Shown here one piece after another: positions 1 to 8,587 of a stretch of DNA of 28,257 bases (positions within the stretch are counted from its first letter, which is position 1; the number at the start of each line of letters is the position of its first letter). The position numbers were made by a program, and so were the translations under genes. Origin of the DNA: Chara braunii (Eukaryota; Streptophyta; Charophyceae; Charales; Characeae). The DNA lies in assembly GCA_003427395.1 (NCBI GenBank), contig BFEA01000448.1:627690-655946 (forward strand), given 5' to 3'. The notes below the pieces were generated by a model. The model searched no databases, had not been told where the DNA came from, and saw only the letters and a program-made list of their open reading frames with translations.

Positions 1-221
1 CCTATCTCTTGCTTACAAGTGACTCTTCAAGACTCTGATTCGTCATTGGCCTCTAGGCCATGCCAAGACAATGGGACAACAGCAGTGGGGGATGGGGGGA
101 AGGGGTTTGGGGATTCTAAAATTGACCGAAGGGGAATGGAGGGGTCTACCTCAGACCAGTTATTAAAAATCAGTTCGTAATTCCTTTGTATTTTTTGCCC
201 TTCGTCTCCTGTCTCTCCATT

Positions 222-2135
222 TCATTCTATCCTTCCAATCTTTCCCCCTTTGTCTCCCCCGAGCCAGTCACTGCTGAAGGATTTGAATGCTTTGAGTATG
301 TCTGCTTTTGAGGAGTTGTGCAGTATTTTGTCTTTTGTCTTTTCCCACTGCACCAGAATATCATTTTGTACTTGCTGTTTGATAATGTCAGTAAATTTTG
401 GGCCGTCGAGTCTCACTTTTTCCCATTCATAGGTGCATGTTCGTTGCCATATTGCCCAGATTATTGCTCTTCTTCCAAGTGTGAATAGATTCTGGGTGAA
501 ATTGTCTATTTGATCTGGGGACCAGACCTCAAGAAGGATTACTTTCCAGCCCCAGGGCCAAGGATGAGAAGTTTCCAGCTATCCCCAGATGCTATCCCAC
601 CATCTCCATAACCAAATGGAACCTGGGCATGCCAAAAACATATGTTCTATAGTCTCCAGGATCTTCCTGCTGGGGAAGGCCGATTTACAAAGATTACACC
701 AAGGTTCTGCCAGCCCCTTTTTTTCCAGAGAGGACCTGCTAATTAACCAATCGTTAGTGGGGAGGCAACGATGTTCTATTTGCCACTGCAGTGAGACAAT
801 CTTGGATGGCTTTGATTTTACATCTCTGAACCAGCGAACTAGTCCCAGATCTTCCTTACTTAGGTTTAACTGCTGCATCCATCTCGTTACTACTCTGTCC
901 TTGAGGTTAATTACAGGTCTGAACATTCGATAAGTTGATTTAACTGTTAGGAAGTGTAAAGATCGAGTGAAGTTCCTTCCTTTCTTGTTGTTTGTATTCC
1001 ATGTCCAGCCTGCTGGGTCTAATGGAAGATCCGAGATATCGAACGTTGGTCTAAATGCTAGCCATGAGGAGAAATCCTTTTGAAGGACCCTAATTTTGAA
1101 AACTTGGTCTTTTGACATCCATTGAGTTGAGTTTTTAGGGAGGTAAGTTACTAAATTATCTTCTTTTAAGAGGAATAAACGTATGAGAACTGATGAATCT
1201 TGGTCGGGGGAAAAAAGGACGTTACCCACAACTTGGGGATTGTTCCTTATACCCACCCAATCATTTTCTTGCAATGTCTTTCCTTTCCTGAGAATCCGAA
1301 TCCAATCTAAAGGAATTAGGTCTACAATCTTGTCTAGATTTTCATTCATGTGATGACAGTATTTCAGTCTAGTGTGCAGGATTTCGGGGAGAACACAGTC
1401 TCTATTGGTTTCATCCCAAATGTCTTTGATTCTTATTATTCCTTTTTTTATCCAGCCCTTCCAAGGGTTATCCATGCAATGTAGAGTATAGCCTTGGGAG
1501 TCCCTGATCCATTCATTGTTGAAGATTGGTTGTCGGATGATCTCCTCCCACCTGTTGAGGGGTTGCTTGTCAGGCAAAGGAAATTTTCTCTAGGTCTTAA
1601 GGATTTTTGTCCAGAATGGGTCTTTACTAATGTCTTGTCTTGCCGCTTCTCTATCTGTGAGTTCTTGGCCAGTATGGTTTCTTTGTATGCGCCTTGGGAT
1701 TGACCATGCTCTGTTCTCTAGCCACAATGCTGGATTTACCTCACTCCCAGTGGGGGGTGTTAGTCTTCTTATTTGCTCCCATGCCATGGCACTCCAAGGT
1801 GTCTGTGGATTAAAAAGGAGCCTCTTAATCCATTGTATGGATAGGGCCTTAGTTTGAGTTGAGGGGTCGATGATCCCCAACCCCCCCTTTGATTTGGGTT
1901 GTATGATGGAGGACCAGGCCACTCTGTTGATGACATTCTTGTAGTCATGGTTGCCTCTCCATAGGAAAGCTCTGAGTAATTGTTGAAGAGATTTAATTGA
2001 TGGTTCATCCAATGCCCATATTGTCGATTTATACCAAGTTGAGGCCAGGATTACATTATTAATCACTAGAGAGCGACCCATAATAGAAGTGGGTTTGTTT
2101 TTCCATAGTTCAAATTCGGAATGGGCGCTTTGCAT
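222..2135 (-). pseudogene. LINE A ORF2, C-terminal half: connection region and zf-RVT-type zinc finger
   Basis: Reading 2135-1590 gives the post-RT segment with the family hallmark 'PKSKGGLGIIDP' and a 'W..I' rich helix. Reading 1577-579 gives the C-terminal domain with 'WQIEHRCLPTNDWL', followed by a zinc finger. Its CX2C is at about 679-702 and its HX4C ('HMFLAC') is at 627-644. This CX2C...HX4C arrangement is that of the zf-RVT domain, which is common after the RT in plant LINEs. A stop lies just after 'DSIWG' (579), and the tail resumes in 560-222 ('VRLDGPKFTDIIKQQ', ending 'GRIE' plus TGA). The same tail is recognisable in B and C, so the natural ORF2 end is near 222. A frame break also separates 1590 from 1577. 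The copy is not functional. Confidence 0.85.
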
Positions 2136-2288
2136 AATACTTTCGTCATTAGTAGTTGGTTTTCCTTCTACTGATAAAGAAATGTTAAGGATTCTGATTG
2201 GTGTTTCCTTCGAGATCCACTTGATTCAAGGGGTTTCTGGAGGCCTCACCCCTTGATGGTTAATCCACCATCCAAGGGTTTTATCTCC

Positions 2289-3513
2289 TCAATTGACCTT
2301 CATGTCAGATAACTCACTAAATTTCTCTAATAAAGCTTTAATTGCTTCCAAATTCTCTTTGGTTGCATCCACCATCAATGAGAGATTATCAGCAAACAGG
2401 GAACATATAGGAATTGCATCTTCTGGGATTGATGAGATCTGTATTCTCTTTATGTCCTTGTGCTCACTGAGATTGGCAGCGAGGGTTTCAATAATTATGA
2501 TGAACAAGAAGGGATCCAGGGGGTCCCCCTGTCTGACCGATCTCTGTAAGTTAAATGGTGGGGGGATATTGTTATTTATGTTAATTCTAGTAGATGCTTT
2601 TTGGTGTGGGATTTCTATCCGTCTCTTGAAATTGGAACCAAAGTTCATTTTTTCTAGGCATTTGTCCAAAAAAAAACAGTCCACATGGTCATATGCTTTC
2701 TCAAAATCAATAAAGATGAAGGTTGCATTGCGTTTGGACTGGCGAGTAATTCTTAAGAGTTCGTTTATAAGAAGGATGTTATCTTGGATGTTACGACCGG
2801 TAATAAATCCTGTTTGTGCCGGGTAAATAATATCTGCTATGACATTTATCATTCTATCAGCTAGTGCTTTGGATACAAGCTTGTATACGACCGTTAGTAG
2901 GGTGATGGGTCTGTAATTTCTAATATTAGATTTATCTCATTTTTTTGTATAATAGTGTTAAGACCCCTTGATTTACAATGTCACCTATTTCCCCAGTCAT
3001 CCAAACCTCCTGATAAAAATCCATAAGATCTTGAGAAAGGTGATCCCACATGACTTCCCAGAATTCCTTGGGAAGACCATCTATTCCTGGTGTTTTTTTT
3101 TCCTCCATTAAAATTAAAGCCTTCCAGATTTCTTCCTTAGATAGTGGTAATTCTAACTTTTCTTTTTGAAGTTCTGTGATAGTCTTTTTCAGTGGGAGAA
3201 GAAATTCATCTATCTCTATAGATCGTTGGGGTTTGGAGGTGACAGTGATTTGGGAGGTGGACAATTCTTTATAGAAATCCCTGACTATCCTAGTGCTGGC
3301 GGCTATGGATGTGGCTAGCGGTGCATTTCTGTCAAAATGATCCGCCAGTGTTTTAATTGTAATTCTACCTACTCTCGCTCTGGCCATAGAGAAGAATCTC
3401 GGGTCCATGGCTCCTTCCATCTGTTGTTTGTTAAGTTTTCCTCTGATTTTGTTCGCTTGCCATCTGTATTCTTTGAAGTTGAGCAGTTGGTCATCCGATT
3501 CACTAATCTCCAA
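2289..3513 (-). pseudogene. LINE A ORF2, reverse transcriptase domain (catalytic box damaged)
   Basis: The RT domain copies element RNA at the nicked target. The N-terminal part (3513-2932) contains 'GIDGLPKEFW' and 'GVLTLLYKK'. After a frame break the main part (2852-2289) contains 'QTGFITGRNIQDNILL', motif A 'FIDFEKAYDHVD', motif B 'SVRQGDP' and motif C. Motif C reads F-A-D-N at 2385-2396, where B has L-A-D-D and C has F-V-D-D. The second catalytic aspartate is therefore asparagine, from a single G-to-A change in the codon at 2385-2387. Together with the frame break near 2900 this makes the copy inactive. The segment between 2289 and 2135 still shows homologous codons but is broken by stops. 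Confidence 0.9.
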
Positions 3514-3718
3514 TGGATTCTAAGTCTTCTGGGGATAATGAGTTAGTCTCCTTTTCTTGAAGATCTTGAATTTTAGTATGTAATTCTATTTCCTGTTGAT
3601 GTCTTAGGTTGGCCAAAGCTTTAGAATATTCATTACATTTACGGCCTAGGAAAACCAGACCGCTATTGAATCATTCTATGTCATTGGTAAATAGGTTTCT
3701 TTGTTCCCTCCAGAATTG

Positions 3719-4660
3719 TCATACATCTTGAAGATACTTTGTGAAGTTGGGATCCTTGAGGTGGGATGTATTCAGTTTATAGTATCCCTTGCCTTGATCT
3801 GGTTTCTTGTGAAAAGAAAAAACTGCTAATGTCAACGAATGGTCCAGACCAGGGAAAGAGCTGCATGACAATATATTAGCAAATTGAAGAGAGCCTTGCA
3901 ATTCCTCTGATACTAATATAAGGTCAATTCTAGATTTAATATTTTTATTCGCTTGTTTTTTCTTGAAACACGAAAAAGATTTTGCCGTTGGATTGAGTCT
4001 TCTGAAAGAGTCGAAGAGGTTGGATGAGTGACATAGATTAGCTATTATTTGTTCATCATTTTCTATGTATGCAGGGCATGGGGAGGGGATCGACCATCTG
4101 TCCAAGTTACGGTTCGGCGCTGCATTGAAGTCCCCTGTCATGATGACTGGGATTCCAATTGGCAGTCTATGAAGCATACTTTCAAAAAAACCTTAGCATT
4201 CGGATGGCTCGTTTGGCCCATATACATTGAGTATACTTACCACTTCATCCTCCACCTTGGCGAGGATATAGATCCATCTGCCCTCCTGCTTATCCGTTTT
4301 CCATTTTAGCACTTCTAACTTGGACTCCGGAGAGATTCATATGGCAACTCCTGCACTGCCCGGTCTGGGGGCGTGCGATCTAAATGCTGTATGGGGCCAC
4401 ATTTCCTTGTGGTTATAGTCATGTAGAGGTGTGTCTAATAAATGTGTTTCTTGGATGCAAATCACGTCTGGCCATTTTCTGCCTCCCACTCCTTTAAGGA
4501 GTTCACTTATCGCTTGTCTCTTATTCTTCTTGGCAGAGGCGAGACCATAGACGTTGAGAGATCGTAGATCCAAATCTGCATTCCTTTTCAGCAATTTCCA
4601 ATTTTTATCTTTGTTATACAACACATCTGTAAGGTTCACCTCATTCATTTTTCCTTTCAT
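3719..4660 (-). pseudogene. LINE A ORF2, apurinic-type endonuclease domain
   Basis: This is the N-terminus of ORF2 and belongs to the exonuclease/endonuclease/phosphatase (APE-like) family that nicks the target for reverse transcription. It opens with 'LDLRSLNVYGLASAKK' and 'DVICIQETHL' (catalytic Glu). After damage it continues with 'TGDFNAAP', 'SRIDLILVS' and 'GLDHSLTLA', which carry the family's Asn, Asp and His residues. The ATG at 4658-4660 immediately follows the TAA that ends ORF1. An in-frame TGA (4337-4339) replaces the Trp present in copy C ('GVAIWIP'). A second disruption follows near 4200. The stretch 3514-3718 is the linker to the RT and has further stops. Confidence 0.88.
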
Positions 4661-5798
4661 TTACAAATTTTTCCAAGGCCCTGTATCCAAGATTCCCCCT
4701 CTCCGAAGGGATGCTTTCTTCAAAATTCTGAGTAGAACAGAAAGAACATCCTCCTCGGACCAGAACTGGCTAACCTTAATTTTGAGAATTTGCAAATCCT
4801 TAAGAGAGTCTTCCGCTATCCATCTCAGGCCAACTGCATCCAGAGCCTTGTATCTCAGGTAAACATCACTTTCACCAACCTTTTCAGTCTCTGAAAGGAG
4901 TATTAATGTTGCCTTCCCCTCTGGGGGGAAGAGGTGTGCAATAGATTTGGAGAGATGTGGGTAAATGTTTGATAACCTAGTTCCATTTTCAATGGTGTCC
5001 TGGATGGCGATGAGAGAGGGATCCATACCTTGGACTGTGATTTCCCCATACTGAGAATCTTTGGTTTCCGAAAGCCCTGCTTCCCAGCGTCCTTCCTTAT
5101 ATCTAACTGGAAGTATGATGGTCCCTGGTTTAGAAAGAAGAGGTGACATTACACCCTCTTGCAATCTCGCTCTCAACTTCTGCCTTTTACTCATAGGGTC
5201 ACGCAAATCAGGGGGTGAGTAGAGAAGAGAGTTGACGCCCCATAGCATAGGTTGTTCCTTCCTCGGTGACTGAGGGGTATCTTGAGTGAGATCTATCTCC
5301 TCATTTTGACTCTTTATTTCCAGTGTGCTTTGCTGTGTTCCTGTGTCTTTTCTTTCCTTTCCTTTGTCTGTGATGTCTGTCTCCCACTCAATNAGAGAGG
5401 ATTTCGATTTTGGGCTCTTTTTCTCTCGTGAATCGTCATTTAATTGTAGAAATTTTCTCTCCCCTGTGATTGGGGAGATAACTTCTACCACCCTCACCCC
5501 TTTTTCTTTTTTACCCTTCCAGCTTCTTATGTCAGGTATGAGTAATCTCTGTTCGTGAACCAGCTGGTTGCCTGCGTCCTGATCCTGTGCCAGCAAGCTA
5601 TCTGCTCCGTGCACCTTCTGTCCTTGGACCAGGGAAGTGATGGTTACCTGATCCTGAACCAGCAGGACATCTACAGCTTGCTGTGGAACAGTTGATAACT
5701 GTCAGTCCTGCCGGGAATCTGCTAGAAAGTTTCCCAGCCAGCAGAAGTACCCCTTGGGAGGCCATGGTTTGGGGGATGGGATGGTCCGTAGCAAGCAC
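4661..5798 (-). pseudogene. LINE A ORF1, C-terminal part
   Basis: An open frame at 4661-5614 (318 codons with one ambiguous base at 5393) ends in TAA, directly abutting the ORF2 ATG in the same frame. Similar residues are legible upstream to about 5798, though broken. The last 150 residues match copy C closely: 'VRYK.G.W..G', 'YGE.TVQG', 'D.QILKIKV..FWSE.DV' and 'GG.LD.GPWKN', the last with Trp changed to stop in C. Copy B has a weaker match ('LRWLNHNALLDLQ', 'PEDDV'). The upstream part is rich in Gln, Asp, Glu, Lys and Ser and looks disordered. The zinc-knuckle region is missing. I do not recognise the C-terminal domain as a known family. It is assigned to ORF1 by position and by conservation across the copies. 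Confidence 0.75.
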
Positions 5799-5991
5799 CC
5801 CCTTGACAGGCGAGTAGTACCGAAGGGCAAGGCTGACCCTTTTTTAACGTCTTTTTCGTGCTTGAACCCATGCTTGTTGGCTATAAGTAACCGGACTAAT
5901 GGGCCCCAGAATAAAAGGGGCTTTGTGTTTTGTTACCAAGAAAAAAAATTTGAACCGCATGAAGGGTCTGTGTGTTCATTTTCGGAACACC

Positions 5992-6079
5992 TTTTTTTTT
6001 TTTTTTTTTTTTTTTTTTCAAGTCCGTGGTGTTGTAGAGGCCAGTCACTGAGTACACAGTGATCACCTGGAGTACTAGG
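5992..6079 (-). mobile_element. Poly(A)-terminated retroelement 3' end fragment (D)
   Basis: On the minus strand a 46-bp segment (6034-6079) is followed by a short spacer and an A27 tract (T27 at 5992-6018). The segment is 44/46 identical to the last 46 bp before the poly(A) of LINE copy C (19095-19140). The double-hairpin module that precedes this tail in C is absent here. D is therefore either a different element that shares the 3' tail, such as a SINE borrowing a LINE end, or a very short or rearranged copy. Its 5' limit cannot be seen. Confidence 0.6.
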
Positions 6080-6486
6080 CCGCGGGTGTCCTAGAATATG
6101 GGACCACCTCCTATCCCATCCTTACGTCAATACTCCTAGCACACCCCCTATCCCACTATCCTACCTCAGTGTGACCAGCACTCAGGACCATTACCCTACC
6201 AATGGGCAGGTAACTTGGACCGAACAGCAGTGATAGGCACAATCGCTGATAGGTTACCCAGCCATGGTGGAAGTGGAGTAGAACGAGCCTTGTCGAACGG
6301 GAACTTCGGACGCCAGGCCCAGACAATCTACTACAGGCCCCAAGAGACTCTAGTTGGGGAGGCGAAGGGGGGACAGGTGAGTGGAGGTTCTGTTGGGTTT
6401 TGGGGGATCTGTTCAAGGTGGAGGGTAAAGGGCACGAGATGACTCTTTGTGAGGATGGAGAGAGGGTTGAATCAGGTCGTCTGAGG

Positions 6487-6612
6487 GGTACCGGCTGGGG
6501 GATCTTTCATTAGATGCGACTGGCATCGGGCAGCTTCAGTTGTCGGATGGGTACCGGCTGATGAGGGATCATCCTGGTGCGATTGGCTTCAGGCAGCGCT
6601 GACTTACCCTCT
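6487..6612. repeat. Imperfect tandem duplication, unit about 63 bp
   Basis: GGTACCGGCTG occurs at 6487-6497 and again at 6550-6560. It is followed in both units by GATC..., then TGCGA(C/T)TGGC and a CAG-containing end. A third, weaker echo (GCGATTGGCATTGAG, then GGGTATCGGCC) lies at about 6765-6803. Function is unknown. Confidence 0.6.
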
Positions 6613-6833
6613 CGATGACGGAAACTGGAATCTCCGAGGGGGCAGGAGATTGCAGGATGACGATTGTGTTTGGCTCGTGTTGAGGATATGGTCCTTCGAA
6701 CCCTTCACTAGGACGGAGTTGGGGAGGGTGAAGGGGGTTCGGATGGGGGTGGTTGAGAACGGATGCGATTGGCATTGAGCGGAGTCTCGATGGGTATCGG
6801 CCATGGTCAGCTGACCTCATTAGAACATACCCG

Positions 6834-6880
6834 GGACCTCCCTTTCGATGACGTCTTCTAGGACCTCCCTTTCGATGACG
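6834..6880. repeat. Two direct copies of a 20-bp word, 27 bp apart
   Basis: GGACCTCCCTTTCGATGACG is exact at 6834-6853 and 6861-6880. A related CCCTCTCGATGACG lies at about 6607-6620. This is a local duplication inside the unassigned stretch. Confidence 0.8.
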
Positions 6881-6920
6881 AAGACAAAACTGTTGCGATT
6901 GCAGTTTTTGGAAAAATGAT

Positions 6921-7237
6921 GGTGGGGTATCACGCGTCCTACTAGTGAGTGGGCTAGCTGGTAGGATGGGAATAGAGCACAGAAGCAGCAAAGATGGTGG
7001 CTCTGCTGCAGTAAGTTTTGCTGGAGTGGGGAGCAGGGGATCGTTTGGGGGGTTTGACTTTTTTTCTAAAACAGAAGAAAGCTCTTAGGAACCTCAAATA
7101 GCAAACAAGGTGAGTAGGAGCAGAGGGTGGGGTATCACGCATCCTGCCAGTGAGGGGGCTAGCTGGTAGGATGGGAGTATGGTACAGCAACAGCAGAGAT
7201 GGTGGCTCCGCTGCAGTCAGTCTTGCCGGAGTGAGGT
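6921..7237. repeat. Direct repeat of about 112 bp in two copies, offset 205 bp
   Basis: The units are roughly 6921-7034 and 7126-7237. Both begin GGTGGGGTATCACGC, share GGGCTAGCTGGTAGGATGGG, and end with a GATGGTGGCTC...GCTGCAGT stretch before G(C/T)(T/C)GGAGTG. The spacer holds an unrelated segment. I see no terminal inverted repeats, so the repeat type is unresolved. Confidence 0.75.
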
Positions 7238-7440
7238 AAAGTGGTGTGATGGGGGGTTCTCCTGAGTCGTTCCTGAAATTTGTTCTAAATCATGAAGATT
7301 GTTGTAGACATGTCTGAAGTTGCTCCAATATCTCTGAGTCAAAGCCGGGTAATGGCCCCAGTATCTTAATTTTCAAATACTATTCTTAGGCCAATTGGAT
7401 TTTTCTAGTAGGTTTTTAGTGACGAATCTTCTGAAGGTAG

Positions 7441-7597
7441 TCGTTATGGGATGCTGGGCCCGGTTCCCAGTTCGTGCCAATTTGTGAGGTAATGCTTGTA
7501 TCTATGGGATTCTGGACCCGGTTTCCAACATGTGTTGCTCCCCACCAATAGATGGAGCGGTTTCAATTTCAAAAAAAGAAAAAAGAAAAAAAAAAGA
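7441..7597 (+). mobile_element. LINE 3' end on the plus strand (fragment E)
   Basis: This carries the 3'-terminal module of copies B and C in the opposite orientation. Hairpin 1 copies are at 7453-7471 and 7511-7529. A constant 7-nt spacer follows, then hairpin 2 at 7537-7558. The fragment ends in an A-rich tail at 7571-7597, interrupted by Gs. No ORF2 coding trace is seen upstream, so this is a strongly 5'-truncated copy or another element using the same 3' end. Confidence 0.7.
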
Positions 7598-8190
7598 GAC
7601 TCTAAACCCTAAGTTCAGACATCGTAGGCACCGAAGCGACTTATTTCCGTCCTGCCCTTCCCCTAGGGTCTAAGCCTTATATAGCCACCAGACAGTTCTA
7701 TCCGAATATCAGGAGGGACTCCGGCGACCCTTACCTTAGGCCCCCTCAGTCACACCAAGAGACTCTAGACCCTAGGTCCAGACACCGTAGGCGCTGAAGC
7801 GTTCTGCCCTTACCCTAGGGTCTAAGCCTTATAATATGCCTGAAGGCTGTGTGTGTGTTATGAGATCAATGTAACATCATGTGTGTTCGAAGCGAGAGCG
7901 GGGTAAGCTCGAATATCAGGGGGACTCCGGAGACCCTTACCTGTACCTACTACAGATACTAGACCCCACCCAGTGACTAGATCCCCCCAGTCACCCCAAG
8001 AGACTGTAGGCCCTAGGTCCAGACACCGTAGGCGCCGAAGCGACTTATTTCCGTCCTGCCCTTACCCTAGGGTCTAAGCCTTATAATACGCCCGAAGGCT
8101 GTGTGTGCTCTGTGAATCAGTGTATCGATATGCATTCGCAGCATCATGTGTGTATTTCGAAGCGAGAACGGGGTAAGCTTGACAAGAACC
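7595..8190. repeat. Three-unit tandem array with an internal inverted repeat
   Basis: Units start at about 7595, 7758 and 7999 with AGAGACT(C/G)TA. All share CCGTAGGC, a CTGCCCTT block and CCTAGGGTCTAAGCCTTATA. Units 2 and 3 also share a later GAAGGCTGTGTGTG and a CGAAGCGAGA(G/A)CGGGGTAAGC stretch. Unit 1 lacks this middle part, and unit 2 lacks about 16 bp containing ACTTATTTCCG. In unit 2, TAGACCCTAGG near the start is the exact reverse complement of CCTAGGGTCTA about 50 bp later. Function is unknown: it could be a satellite-like array or decayed terminal repeats. Confidence 0.8.
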
Positions 8191-8213
8191 CATCCCCCTA
8201 AGGTCCAGACCAA

Positions 8214-8229
8214 GCTCGAACCCGTGACC
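8214..8229 (-). promoter_or_regulatory. Pol III box B-like word
   Basis: Read on the minus strand the site is GGTCACGGGTTCGAGC, close to the tRNA box B consensus GGTTCGANNCC. A T-stem cannot be formed cleanly, and no good box A is found 30-60 nt upstream on that strand. At best it is the remnant of a tRNA-derived repeat. Confidence 0.35.
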
Positions 8230-8378
8230 TTATAGCATGTAATCGAATGAGTGTACCATGTGCGGAAATGGCACAAACGTGTGATATGCCTGACTGGGGA
8301 GATCGACAGAACACCCAAGACCAACGCCCCCAAGCAGCCCATGTGAAACCCAGAACCAACATACAACACCATGAACAG

Positions 8379-8433
8379 CCCTTGGGTGGTGCGCAGGCAG
8401 TGTCTGTAATAGTACCATGCGTCAACCCAAGGG
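8379..8433. repeat. Inverted repeat (hairpin) downstream of the tRNA-like head
   Basis: CCCTTGGGT at 8379-8387 pairs perfectly with ACCCAAGGG at 8425-8433. The pairing can extend, with mismatches, through GGTGCGCA and TGCGTC. It lies about 60-110 nt below the tRNA-like sequence on the same strand, so it may be part of the body of a SINE-like element. Confidence 0.5.
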
Positions 8434-8487
8434 AGTGTATGTCCAGCCGTGCATCAATCTAACGCCTTGCCGGTGTCCATGTGCAAG

Positions 8488-8566
8488 GTTGCAATTGAGT
8501 TTTAAACCCAACCTTATGCCACAGTGCGCATTTCCAACTGGTGCTCTAGTAACCACTGAGCTACAT
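8488..8566 (-). other. tRNA-like sequence (tRNA-derived SINE head), interrupted by LINE B
   Basis: On the minus strand TAGCTCAGTGG (8553-8563) matches box A, and GGGTTTAAAACTC (8497-8509) matches the box B pattern. The GCTC/GAGC D-stem is intact. The T-arm (8495-8511) has a 5-bp stem, including one G-T pair, around a 7-nt loop. The 3' acceptor strand would be TTGCAAC (8488-8494). The matching 5' acceptor strand GTTGATG is not here but at 19071-19077, beyond LINE B. The anticodon arm does not fold well, so this is a tRNA-derived repeat or degenerate tRNA gene rather than a working tRNA. The sequence below it (8230-8487) may be the body of the repeat. Confidence 0.6.
8552..8566. repeat. Target-site duplication of LINE B, 3' side
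   Basis: The 15-bp word ACCACTGAGCTACAT lies directly beside the poly(A) of copy B. It is repeated exactly at 19059-19073, just beyond the 5' end of B. The final T could instead belong to the tail, which would make the duplication 14 bp. Confidence 0.85.
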
Positions 8567-8587
8567 TTTTTTTTTTTTTTTTTTTTT

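Larger units (their letters stand above)
1..5991 (-). mobile_element. LINE copy A, 3' UTR off the left edge, ORF1 partial
   Basis: This is a non-LTR retrotransposon read right to left. In order it has part of ORF1 (about 5800 to 4661), the endonuclease (4660-3719), the reverse transcriptase (3513-2289), a connection region with zinc finger (2135-579) and an ORF2 tail that ends at 222. Positions 1-221 are the start of the 3' UTR. They align loosely with the 3' UTR of copy C through an AGAAT...CCTTCCCCCC stretch, but the terminal hairpin module seen in B and C is not reached and would lie left of the window. The right boundary is uncertain: recognisable ORF1 homology fades near 5700-5800, and at 5992 the poly(A) of another fragment begins. 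Frameshifts and stops break every ORF. Confidence 0.85.
6080..7440. other. Unassigned intergenic sequence
   Basis: I see no convincing coding region here. The open frames are short, overlap on both strands and show no known motif. The stretch contains several short direct repeats listed separately (6487-6612, 6834-6880, 6921-7237), which suggests an old, decayed repeat. No box A/box B pair or poly(A) tail was found inside it. Confidence 0.6.

Noticed and set aside
6156-7190. Small minus-strand proteins of 60-140 codons
   Set aside because: They overlap in several frames, have biased composition, contain the direct repeats and lack any recognisable domain.
7595-8190. Possible CRISPR-like array
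   Set aside because: There are only three units of unequal length, with no short regular repeats or unique spacers, in a eukaryotic LINE-rich context.
8488-8566. Functional tRNA gene
   Set aside because: The anticodon arm does not pair, the acceptor stem is partial, and LINE B separates the acceptor strand from the rest.
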